A program made the position numbers and the translations under genes. The notes under the pieces are model-generated. The model did not search any database. It was not told the origin of the DNA and was given only the letters and a program-made list of their open reading frames with translations. This document shows positions 44,339-51,465 of a stretch of DNA of 64,000 nt, one piece after another. Source of the DNA: DATARH01 sp963712835 (GTDB lineage: Bacteria; Pseudomonadota; Alphaproteobacteria; ATCC43930; CGMCC-115725); NCBI GenBank assembly GCA_963712835.1, contig CAVQJJ010000012.1, positions 93,774-157,773 on the forward strand, written 5' to 3'. Every line of letters begins with the position of its first letter. Within the stretch, counting starts at the first letter, position 1.

Positions 44339-44339
44339 T

Positions 44340-44723
44340 TCATTCCTCTCCGCCGCGCGCCGCTCTCGCGGCTCGCGGGCGTGCGAGCTGGCGCACCGCT
44401 CCTTCAAGATCGGCCAGCAGCTCGGCATAAACGCGCTCGCCCGTCTCGGCGCGCGCGACCAGCACATAATCGGTGCCGGGCCTCCCGTGAAGAGGCAGAA
44501 CCAACGCGGCTGCCGCGCGCAAACGCCGCTTCGCCCGGTTGCGCGCCACCGCATTGCCGACCCGCTTGCTCGCGGTATACCCGACGCGGGGCGTTGTCGC
44601 TGTGTTATCGCCCGGCTGCGGCGCCGCCTGCAGGACCAGCCCGGGCCGCGCCGCCCGCGCACGCTCCGCGGCGACGCGCAAAAAATCGGCTCGCGTCTTG
44701 AGCCTGATGAGGCGGGCGGTCAT
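44340..44723 (-). CDS. rnpA: Ribonuclease P protein component
   Basis: A 127-residue protein subunit of RNase P that helps the catalytic RNA mature tRNA 5' ends. It starts ARLIRLKTRADFLRV and has the conserved RNR motif VGNAVARNRAKRRLRAA. The ATG lies 61 bases after rpmH on the same transcript. A C-terminal Ala/Arg tail (RAARAARGG) is slightly longer than in E. coli. Confidence 0.96.
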   Translation of the reverse strand: MTARLIRLKTRADFLRVAAERARAARPGLVLQAAPQPGDNTATTPRVGYTASKRVGNAVARNRAKRRLRAAAALVLPLHGRPGTDYVLVARAETGERVYAELLADLEGAVRQLARPRAARAARGGEE

Positions 44724-44784
44724 ATCGGGCCCCTGAAGCAGCCAGCCGCGAACGGCGCTGGCGCCGCGGGCTCAGCCAATGGGC

Positions 44785-44919
44785 CTAGGCAGACAGGCGC
44801 TTGCGGCCCTTCGCGCGACGCGCGGCCAGCACCCGGCGCCCGCCGACGGTGGCCATTCGCGCACGGAAGCCATGCCGACGCTTGCGGATGAGCCTGCTGG
44901 GCTGGTAAGTGCGCTTCAC
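44785..44919 (-). CDS. rpmH: Ribosomal protein L34
   Basis: A 44-residue basic ribosomal protein: VKRTYQPSRLIRKRRHGFRA, then a Gly-Gly-Arg-Arg segment ending KGRKRLSA. GTG at 44919 is chosen over the longer upstream frame because it gives the exact family start (M/V-KRTYQPS). It leads the operon that also includes rnpA, yidD, yidC, engB, argB, the nucleotidase gene and bolA. Confidence 0.97.
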   Translation of the reverse strand: MKRTYQPSRLIRKRRHGFRARMATVGGRRVLAARRAKGRKRLSA

Positions 44920-44962
44920 GGCACTGACTCCGATGGCAAAGCCTTGTTTCGGCGGAGGGCGC

Positions 44963-44991
44963 TGTATACGGGAGCGGTTCGGCCAAGTCAA
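44963..44991 (-). promoter_or_regulatory. Sigma-70-type promoter of rpmH
   Basis: On the minus strand TTGACT (44986-44991), a 17-base spacer and TATACA (44963-44968): five of six consensus bases in both hexamers with ideal spacing. The transcript would start about 37 bases before the rpmH GTG. This is the best promoter match in the window. Confidence 0.8.
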
Positions 44992-45035
44992 CGATGGGCT
45001 GCCGCGAATGCGTCACGAGTACGGGAGTGTGAGGG

Positions 45036-45959
45036 TTGACCGATCAAGCCACGCTCGATGCGGCCGAAATCGCCTTTCGCCAATGGTCGGCGCCGTCGAA
45101 CGGTGCGCTGAAGCCGGGCAGCGAGGCGCACAAGCTCGCGTTCTGCCGCATGCTTCTGGAGACGCACAACCCCTATAAGCCGACCGTCATCGAGTGGCCA
45201 AAGCTGGACGACGCGGCACTGCAGCGGCTGACCGGCCTGCCGATCTGGGATATCGCGGTGCAGACCGAGGGCAAGGCGAAAATCCGCGCGCAGACCTATG
45301 CCGACATGATGACCGATCCGCTGCTGCGCCAGGCGATCACGCTCGACGGGTTCGAGGAGGGCCGCCACAAGGAGGTGCTGAGCAAGCTCGTCGCGTCCTA
45401 CGGCATCGCGCTCGCACCCGAGCCCGAGTACAAGCGGCCGCGTCATCCGGAATGGGCGTGGATGACCCTCGGGTTCAGCGAGTGCATCGACAGCTTCTTT
45501 GCCTTCGGCCTCTTCGCGGTCGCCAAGCAATCGGGGTTCTTTCCGCTCGAGCTGATCGAGACCTTCGAGCCGGTGATCCAGGAAGAGGCGCGCCACATCC
45601 TGTTCTTTGTGAACTGGGCCGCCTGGCACTACCGCAACCTGCCGTGGTGGCGGAAGCCGTGGTGGTGGGTGCGTATCGTCGCGGTATGGATCAGGCTGGT
45701 GCGGGAGCGCATCGGCATGGCTCGGGGCGTGGGCGCCGGCAAGGACGAAAAGCCGCAGGACAACAACTTCACGGTGACCGGCACCAAGGCGGTCGCCGAT
45801 ATCGACTTGCCGATCGCGAGCCTCATAGACATCTGCCTTACCGAGAACGACCGCCGCATGGCGGGCTACGACAAGCGCCTGTTGCGTCCGATGACCATGC
45901 CGCGACTGGTGCGTTTCGCGCGCCGTTTCATGCGCACGCCGCGTCCGGCCGCCGCGTGA
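45036..45959 (+). CDS. Ferritin-like domain protein
   Basis: A 307-residue soluble protein predicted to be mostly helical, with metal-binding pairs in EEGRHKEVL and EEARHILFF (Glu-x-x-His motifs at roughly residues 108 and 185), as in ferritin-like di-iron carboxylate proteins. It may act as a di-iron oxygenase or as an iron store; the sequence does not decide. The start is TTG 45036, the first standard codon in the frame that keeps the whole N-terminal region. The GTG of the next gene overlaps its stop, so the two are coupled and probably act together on membrane lipids. Confidence 0.72.
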   Translation: MTDQATLDAAEIAFRQWSAPSNGALKPGSEAHKLAFCRMLLETHNPYKPTVIEWPKLDDAALQRLTGLPIWDIAVQTEGKAKIRAQTYADMMTDPLLRQAITLDGFEEGRHKEVLSKLVASYGIALAPEPEYKRPRHPEWAWMTLGFSECIDSFFAFGLFAVAKQSGFFPLELIETFEPVIQEEARHILFFVNWAAWHYRNLPWWRKPWWWVRIVAVWIRLVRERIGMARGVGAGKDEKPQDNNFTVTGTKAVADIDLPIASLIDICLTENDRRMAGYDKRLLRPMTMPRLVRFARRFMRTPRPAAA

Positions 45960-46954
45960 AGGTTCTCCCCGTTCTGCTGATCGCCGCCGGAGTCGCGGCG
46001 GTGACGGCGCTGGTCGTGCATTTCGGCGCTGATGCGGTCGGCACGGCGCTGCTCGCGGTCGGCTTCGGCGGTTTTGCCGCCGTGGTGGCGATCCATACCG
46101 CGCTGATCGTCCTGATGGGGCTGGCCTGGGGCGCGCTGCTGCCCGGCGCGAAGCCCTGGATCACCGTGTGGGGCCGCTTTGTGCGTGACGCCGGATCGGA
46201 GGTGCTGCCGTTGTCGCAGGTCGGCGGTTATGTGCTCGGTACGCGCGCCGTAGCGCTGGCCGGCGTGCCGGCAACCCAAGGCGCGGCGAGCACGATCGTC
46301 GACGTGACGCTCGAATTCGTCGGCCAGCTCGGCTATGTCGCGCTCGGCCTCGTCTGGCTGCTGCATCTGCACGCAGGCGCCATCGCGCCGCAATTGGTGG
46401 TGCTGGGTCTCGCCGTGGCCAGTTGCCTGGCGATCGCCTTTATTGCCGTGCAGCGGCGCGGCATGCGCTACGTCGACCGCATCGCCCGCATCCTCGGCCA
46501 AGGTTGGGCGGAAAAGACCGCGGCGGGCGCGGCGGCGTTGCACCAGGCGCTCGAGGCGATCTATCGCCGGCGCGGCGGTGTTCAGCTGAGTCTCTCCCTG
46601 CATCTCGCTTGCTGGATCGCCAGCGCCAGCGAGGTGTCGGTGGCGTTGTGGTTTGCCGGGCAGCCATTGCCGTTCGGCGACGCGATGGTGATCGAGAGCC
46701 TCGTCTACGCGATCCGCACCACGGCGTTTATCGTGCCGAACTCGATGGGGGTGCAGGAAGGAGCGTACATCCTGCTTGGCGGCGCGTTCGGGCTGAGCCC
46801 CGAGATGGCGCTGGCGCTGTCATTCCTGAAGCGGGCGCGCGATCTGACGATCGGACTGCCTGTGATCGCGCTGTGGCAGGCGGTCGAGGGCGGGCGCATC
46901 ATGCGCCGTCTGTCGGCGAAACCCGCGGCCGAGCCGCTTCCCGGACGGAAATAA
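45956..46954 (+). CDS. HpnL-like lysylphosphatidylglycerol synthase TM-domain protein
   Basis: A 332-residue polytopic membrane protein of the LPG_synthase_TM/flippase-like family, with about eight hydrophobic segments. The pattern VLPLSQVGGYVLGTRAVAL, followed by the Thr-Ile-Val-Asp-Val-Thr-Leu-Glu segment and the late FIVPNSMGVQEGAY, matches HpnL-type proteins found in hopanoid and glycolipid gene sets. These proteins probably move or modify lipids. The GTG overlaps the stop of the ferritin-like gene. No squalene-hopene genes lie in the window, so a hopanoid role is not shown. Confidence 0.82.
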   Translation: MKVLPVLLIAAGVAAVTALVVHFGADAVGTALLAVGFGGFAAVVAIHTALIVLMGLAWGALLPGAKPWITVWGRFVRDAGSEVLPLSQVGGYVLGTRAVALAGVPATQGAASTIVDVTLEFVGQLGYVALGLVWLLHLHAGAIAPQLVVLGLAVASCLAIAFIAVQRRGMRYVDRIARILGQGWAEKTAAGAAALHQALEAIYRRRGGVQLSLSLHLACWIASASEVSVALWFAGQPLPFGDAMVIESLVYAIRTTAFIVPNSMGVQEGAYILLGGAFGLSPEMALALSFLKRARDLTIGLPVIALWQAVEGGRIMRRLSAKPAAEPLPGRK

Positions 46955-47033
46955 AAGCCGGCGATTCATGATCATGTGTCGCGGTGCCGACGGATTGGTC
47001 GGCCGGCAAGACATGGTGTAGACTTCCAAGTCA

Positions 47034-47429
47034 ATGCACGCTCTACGCGACAGCTCCATAAGACGCCTGTCGGCTGCTGTTGCCGGCCTCGCGCTTTACC
47101 TGCAGCTCGCCTTCGCTGGGCCGGGCATGCTGGCGCTCGGCGTTCCGTCAAACTCGACGGATTTCCTCGCTGAGCACGCGCTGTGTCTGGCGGCGCAGAG
47201 CGAAAGCCGTCAACAGCCGGCCGACGATAGCCCCGCGGCGCCGGCGCACGATCACGGTATTTTCTGCTGCTTGTGGCATCCGCTGCCCGGCGTCGCGCCG
47301 CAAGCCGCAGCCGCGCCGCTACTGGTCAGCTACGCGAGTCTCGCGCCGACCGAGCCTGAAGCCGCGACGCTCATCTCGGCCCCGCGCCACCGCCCTGCCA
47401 ACGCTCGCGCCCCGCCAGCCCTAGCCTGA
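47034..47429 (+). CDS. DUF2946-like exported small protein
   Basis: A 131-residue protein with a hydrophobic N-terminal segment (AAVAGLALYLQLAFAG), which may be a signal peptide or membrane anchor, and a Cys/His cluster HDHGIFCCLWH in the middle. The rest is Ala/Pro-rich. This arrangement resembles DUF2946 proteins, which sit beside copper and other metal genes. Metal binding through His/Cys is inferred. It is first in the same-strand row that leads to copC and copD. Confidence 0.62.
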   Translation: MHALRDSSIRRLSAAVAGLALYLQLAFAGPGMLALGVPSNSTDFLAEHALCLAAQSESRQQPADDSPAAPAHDHGIFCCLWHPLPGVAPQAAAAPLLVSYASLAPTEPEAATLISAPRHRPANARAPPALA

Positions 47430-47508
47430 GATTGCTTCGACGGTGCGTTCGCCCGGCTTAATGGCCGGCCGGCGCGCCTATCCGTTTCTCCGGCTAGGAC
47501 TTCTTACC

Positions 47509-48429
47509 ATGGCGTCCAACCGTTTTGCCGCGCTGGCCGCGGCATGTGCTGCGTTTCCTTTATCCTTCTTGCCGACGCCGGCTTCGTCGCACGGCTTTGT
47601 CGGCCAGCGATTCTTTCCCGCGACGATCCTCACCGATGACCCCTTCGTCGCCGACGAGATGTCGCTGCCGACCTTCACCGTCAATCCGAAGGGTCCGGAC
47701 GGCTCTCGCGAGATCGACCTCGAAACCGACATCTCGAAAACCCTGTGGCCGGATGTCGGCGTCACATTCGCGGATCAGTGGGAGCATCTGCGGCAGAAAG
47801 GCGCGCCGGTCGCCACCGGACTCGGCACGTTCGATAGCGAACTCGACTGGCAATTCTGGAAAAATGCCGAGCACGAGGCGACCTTGATGACCGGGGTCAA
47901 CATGAGCTGGGCGCATACCGGACGCGTCCAGGCGCTCGGCGCTGACGATTTCACGACCGTGTCGCCGCTGCTCGATTTCGGGAAAGGCTTCGGTGATCTG
48001 CCCGACAGCATACCGTGGGCGCGGCCTTTCGCGATCACCGGCAATTTCAGCATCGATTTCCCGACCAAGACCGAAAGCGCCGGAACGCCGAACCCCAACA
48101 ACTTCAACTACGGTTTCGCGTTCGAATACAGCCTTCCCTATCTCGAAGAGAACGTGAAGGACATCGGGCTGACTGGCGTGTTCAAGCAGCTGATACCGCT
48201 CGTGGAGGTGTCGTATTCGACCGCGCTCAACCGCGGCCAAGGCGGCCAGACGATCGGCGCGGTGCAGCCCGGCATCATCTGGTCCGGCCAGTATTTCCAG
48301 ATCGGCGCCGAGGCGATCATTCCGGCGACAAGGCAGACCGGCAACGGCTACGGCGCGATCGTCCAGCTGCATTTCTACCTCGACGACATCTTCCCGAGCA
48401 CGTTCGGGCACCCGCTTTTCGGAGATTGA
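47509..48429 (+). CDS. Predicted outer-membrane beta-barrel protein
   Basis: A 306-residue exported protein. A signal peptide (about 28 residues, ending PTPASS) is followed by HGFVGQRFFPATILTDDPFV and alternating hydrophobic/polar strands with many aromatic ends (FAFEYSLPYL, QFWKNAEHEA), ending in a phenylalanine-containing segment near the C-terminus. No family is recognised with certainty; its position directly before copC suggests a metal-related porin-like protein. The start at ATG 47509 is preferred to ATGs at 47443 and 47461 because it places the signal peptide directly at the N-terminus. Confidence 0.65.
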   Translation: MASNRFAALAAACAAFPLSFLPTPASSHGFVGQRFFPATILTDDPFVADEMSLPTFTVNPKGPDGSREIDLETDISKTLWPDVGVTFADQWEHLRQKGAPVATGLGTFDSELDWQFWKNAEHEATLMTGVNMSWAHTGRVQALGADDFTTVSPLLDFGKGFGDLPDSIPWARPFAITGNFSIDFPTKTESAGTPNPNNFNYGFAFEYSLPYLEENVKDIGLTGVFKQLIPLVEVSYSTALNRGQGGQTIGAVQPGIIWSGQYFQIGAEAIIPATRQTGNGYGAIVQLHFYLDDIFPSTFGHPLFGD

Positions 48430-48431
48430 CC

Positions 48432-48794
48432 ATGAGCCGTCTCATCCTTCTTGCCGCGCTGTTGCCGGCGGCGGCGCTGCCGGCTGCATCCGCCAGAGCC
48501 CACGCCTTCCTCGACCATGCGGTGCCGGCGGTCGGATCGACCGTCGCGGCCGCGCCGAAGCAGGTCCAATTGTTCTTCACCCAGGATCTCGAACCCGCCT
48601 TCACCGGCGCGACGCTCGCCAACGCCAGCGGCCAGGCCGTCGCCACCGGAGCGGCGGTCTTCGATCCGCAGAACAAGAACGAGATGGTGCTGAACCTGCC
48701 GCCGCTGTCGCCCGGCCACTACAAGGTCAGTTGGCACGCCCTCTCGGTCGATACGCACCGCACCGAAGGCAGCTTTGCCTTTGACGTGCAATGA
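48432..48794 (+). CDS. copC: Periplasmic copper-binding protein CopC
   Basis: A 120-residue protein. A signal peptide ends in SARA, and cleavage after Ala23 gives His24 as the new N-terminus (HAFLDHAVPAVGS), the copper-binding arrangement of CopC. The C-terminal strands contain WHALSVDTHRTEGSFAF with further His ligands (102 and 109). It carries copper in the periplasm and usually delivers it to CopD. The ATG is two bases after the upstream stop; copD follows by nine bases. Confidence 0.95.
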   Translation: MSRLILLAALLPAAALPAASARAHAFLDHAVPAVGSTVAAAPKQVQLFFTQDLEPAFTGATLANASGQAVATGAAVFDPQNKNEMVLNLPPLSPGHYKVSWHALSVDTHRTEGSFAFDVQ

Positions 48795-48803
48795 GCCGAC
48801 AGT

Positions 48804-49733
48804 ATGACTGAAGCGTGGATCGTCGCGCGTTTCATCCACTTCGCCGCGGCGATGACGGCGTTCGGCATCGGTGCATTCCGCATCTACGCCTTCGCCGGAA
48901 GCCCGATCCCGGCGGAAGCGCCGGGTCGGGCCGCGCTGGACCGGAGCTTGGCCGGCGCCACGACCGGCGCCGCGGTCTTGGCGCTGCTTTCGGCGGTGGC
49001 GATCATCCCGTTCATCGCCGCCGAGATGACCGGGTCGGACGCCCTGGCGCTCGACCCCGGCACCTGGCACGCCGTGCTGCTCGATACCGAGTTCGGGCGC
49101 GTCTGGTGCTGGCATCTCGGCTTTGCCGCCGCGCTCCTGGCGATTGCCGCGATGTCGCGCCAGCCTTGGCAGGCGGGCGCGGCGACGCTGGCGGCGCTGC
49201 TGCTCCTGGCGAGCCTCGGTCTCACCGGCCACGCGGCGATGGATATGGGTGGCGGGGCGTCGCACGAGATCAATCAGATGGCGCATTTGACCGCGGCGGG
49301 ACTGTGGCTCGGCGGGCTGGTGCCGCTCGGCGTGCTGCTGCGCCGGGCGGTACGCCCGGACGGCGACGATTACGTGGCGCTTGCCCGGATCGCCTTGCCG
49401 CATTTTTCGCAGATCGGCTACGTCGCGGTGGCACTGCTGGCGATCACCGGCACGGTGAACAGCGTCATGCTCGTCGGCAGCCTCGGGGCCTTCGTCACGA
49501 CGCCCTACGGGCGGTTGCTGGGCGTCAAGATCGGGCTGTTTCTGGCGATGGTCGGGCTGGCGCTGGGCAACCGGTTTCGCCTGATGCCGCGCCTGCGCGG
49601 CCCGCAGGAGGCAATCGTCGTCCCGCTGCGAACGCTTGCCCGCTCGGTGCTCGCCGAGCAGGCCATCGGCCTTGCGATTCTTGCCGTCGTCGCGGTGCTC
49701 GGCACCTGGCCACCAGCGAACATGGCGATGTAA
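48804..49733 (+). CDS. copD: Copper resistance/import membrane protein CopD
   Basis: A 309-residue inner-membrane protein with about eight helices. It starts with a helix RFIHFAAAMTAFGIGAFRIYAF containing a conserved His, then has the His-rich EINQMAHLTAAGLWLGGLVPLGV segment typical of CopD. Together with CopC it moves copper into the cell. The stop codon lies inside the palindromic operator that precedes the Fur-family gene. Confidence 0.93.
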   Translation: MTEAWIVARFIHFAAAMTAFGIGAFRIYAFAGSPIPAEAPGRAALDRSLAGATTGAAVLALLSAVAIIPFIAAEMTGSDALALDPGTWHAVLLDTEFGRVWCWHLGFAAALLAIAAMSRQPWQAGAATLAALLLLASLGLTGHAAMDMGGGASHEINQMAHLTAAGLWLGGLVPLGVLLRRAVRPDGDDYVALARIALPHFSQIGYVAVALLAITGTVNSVMLVGSLGAFVTTPYGRLLGVKIGLFLAMVGLALGNRFRLMPRLRGPQEAIVVPLRTLARSVLAEQAIGLAILAVVAVLGTWPPANMAM

Positions 49734-49759
49734 TAACGCAAGCGACTTGCGTTATTACA
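49729..49759. promoter_or_regulatory. Perfect palindrome, likely Fur-family operator
   Basis: Arms TGTAATAACGCAAG (49729-49742) and CTTGCGTTATTACA (49746-49759) around CGA: 14 base pairs without mismatch. It spans the copD stop and ends 23 bases before the regulator ATG. A TTGCGT hexamer (49747-49752) with 17-base spacing to TAGGGT (49770-49775) would make a promoter starting almost at the ATG, possibly leaderless. No T-run follows, so it is not a terminator. Auto-control by the metal regulator is inferred. Confidence 0.75.
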
Positions 49760-49782
49760 CGGGCCTCGCTAGGGTCGCGGCC

Positions 49783-50187
49783 ATGGCACGCACCCCCATC
49801 GTTTCCACCGCTTTGCTGACGCTGATGCGCGAGCGTCATCACCATGCCTGGACGCTCGAAGACCTGCACGCCGCGCTTGCCGAGCGCGATATCGCCGCGG
49901 ATTTCTCCTCGGTGTTTCGCGCCGCCGAAAAGCTCGCTGCTTCGGGCGACATCCGCAAGCTCACGCTGGAAGATGGCCGCGCCCGCTTCGAGCTGTTCGA
50001 CGCGCATCACGACCATCTGCACTGCACGCGATGCGGCGAGCTGGTGCCGGTGCCGTGCCTGCTCGGCCCCGGCAATTTCGCCGCGCTCGAACGCGAGGCC
50101 GGGGTGGCGATCCTCGACCATCACCTCGTGCTGAGCGGCATCTGCCGCGACTGCCGCACCGCGCCATCGCCCGGAGCGCCGGCATGA
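49783..50187 (+). CDS. Fur-family metal-dependent repressor
   Basis: A 134-residue regulator with an N-terminal winged helix (TLEDLHAALAERD, then DFSSVFRAAEKLAASGDI, the recognition helix) and a C-terminal metal-binding part with HHDHLHCTRCG (Cys81, Cys84) and CRDC (Cys121, Cys124), the structural zinc site of Fur/Zur. His pairs at 75-80 and 113-114 may bind the regulatory metal. Compared with classical Fur (about 140-150 residues) it is short. The gene overlaps the permease gene by four bases. Whether it senses zinc, iron or nickel is not decided. Confidence 0.9.
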   Translation: MARTPIVSTALLTLMRERHHHAWTLEDLHAALAERDIAADFSSVFRAAEKLAASGDIRKLTLEDGRARFELFDAHHDHLHCTRCGELVPVPCLLGPGNFAALEREAGVAILDHHLVLSGICRDCRTAPSPGAPA

Positions 50188-51059
50188 ATTTGTGGGACCC
50201 GAGCCACGTCAACCTGACCGTCGACTTGCTGACGGCATTTCTGCTCGGCCTCGTTCACGGCATCACCCCCGACGAGCACACCTGGCCGATTACCTTCAGC
50301 TACGCGATCGGCGGCTATTCGACTCGCCGCGGGATGCGCGCCGGGCTGATCTTCTCGGCCGCGTTCACCGTGCAATCCGCGCTGGCGAGCGAACTGGCCC
50401 ATCTCGGCCTCTCACGTTGGTTCATCTCTGACGCCTTCGACGGGGTGATCTATCTCATCGTCGGCATCGTCATGGCGGCCGGCGGGCTGTACGTGACCGG
50501 CGCCGGCAGCCTGCCGCATCTGCATCTGCCGGGGTTCGAGCGGTTGTCGCACGGCCACGCGCATCCGCCACGCGAACTGAAGCCGTGGATGCCGGCGGTG
50601 CACGGGTTCATCGCCGGTTGGGGGCTCGACGCGTTCTCGGTGATCATCTACACGACCTTGGCGCCCGCCATGCCGTCGGCGGCGACCGGCTGGCTGCCGG
50701 GTTTGTTTTTCGGCATCGGCACGCTGATCGTTCAGGCGGCGGCGGGCGCGGCATTCGGCCTGTGGGCCGCGCGGCGCAACCTGCCCGGCGAGGCGATCCG
50801 CGAGATCGCCCTTATCACCGCGGCGCGCACGCTGACCTGGGGCGGGACCGCGTTCGCCCTGTTCGGGGTCTTCGCCTTGGTTTTCCCGCACGCCGCCGAT
50901 TACGAGATACCAACTCCGCTCCATATCCACAATCTCGACGCGCTCGGCTTGCCGTTCCTGCTGGTCATTTTCACGGTGCTGGGGATCGGCGTGACGACCT
51001 TCGTTTCCGCGACCCAGGCGTGGCGACGGCGAGTGCTTGCGGAAGAAAGCTCGGCATGA
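50184..51059 (+). CDS. Predicted metal permease with histidine motifs
   Basis: A 291-residue polytopic membrane protein with about seven helices. Helix 1 carries HGITPDEHTWPITFSYA (His25, Asp30, Glu31, His32), similar in layout to the H-x4-D-H metal motif of nickel/cobalt transporters. A second HGFIAGWGLDAFSVI motif and a His-rich loop (PHLHLPGFERLSHGHAHPP) follow. It probably transports a divalent metal, but neither metal nor direction is shown. It lies right after the Fur-family gene (ATGA overlap) and overlaps the next gene by four bases. Confidence 0.78.
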   Translation: MNLWDPSHVNLTVDLLTAFLLGLVHGITPDEHTWPITFSYAIGGYSTRRGMRAGLIFSAAFTVQSALASELAHLGLSRWFISDAFDGVIYLIVGIVMAAGGLYVTGAGSLPHLHLPGFERLSHGHAHPPRELKPWMPAVHGFIAGWGLDAFSVIIYTTLAPAMPSAATGWLPGLFFGIGTLIVQAAAGAAFGLWAARRNLPGEAIREIALITAARTLTWGGTAFALFGVFALVFPHAADYEIPTPLHIHNLDALGLPFLLVIFTVLGIGVTTFVSATQAWRRRVLAEESSA

Positions 51060-51415
51060 GCCGCCGGAACGGCATCGCGAGATGGTCGGCCGTAAAGCTC
51101 GGCCTCTTCGCGGTGCTGTTCCAGGCGATCCTCTTCGGCTGGCACCACCACGATCTTGTCTTCGCCGGGCGATTGACCGCGCCCGTCGTCGCCAATCCGA
51201 CCGCGCCGCCACAAGCCGTCGACGACGAAGACGGCTGCGAAATCTGCCAGGTTCTGCATCATCTGACGGCGGCGCCGCCCGACCTCGTCGCCGCGCCGCC
51301 ACCTTTAACAACCGCGACCGCCGAAACCGCTCGCGACCCGACGTTTTGCGCGCGAGCGCCGGCGCTCGCCTTTTACGCCCGCGCCCCTCCTCTGTCTGAC
51401 GCTGCCATCGGTTGA
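51056..51415 (+). CDS. DUF2946-like small protein
   Basis: A 119-residue protein with a hydrophobic segment near its N-terminus (VKLGLFAVLFQAILFGWHHH) ending in three His, then an acidic Cys/His patch DEDGCEICQVLHHL and an Ala/Pro-rich remainder. It resembles the protein at 47034-47429 in plan. Metal binding is a reasonable guess. Its ATG overlaps the permease stop (ATGA). Confidence 0.6.
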   Translation: MSRRNGIARWSAVKLGLFAVLFQAILFGWHHHDLVFAGRLTAPVVANPTAPPQAVDDEDGCEICQVLHHLTAAPPDLVAAPPPLTTATAETARDPTFCARAPALAFYARAPPLSDAAIG

Positions 51416-51465
51416 CGTCCTCCGGCCGCGGCGACCCCGCGGCGCAGCTTCAGAACGAGGTGATC

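Noticed and set aside
49729..49759. Palindrome after copD as an intrinsic terminator
   Set aside because: No T-run follows either arm and the next gene starts 23 bases away; an operator is more likely.
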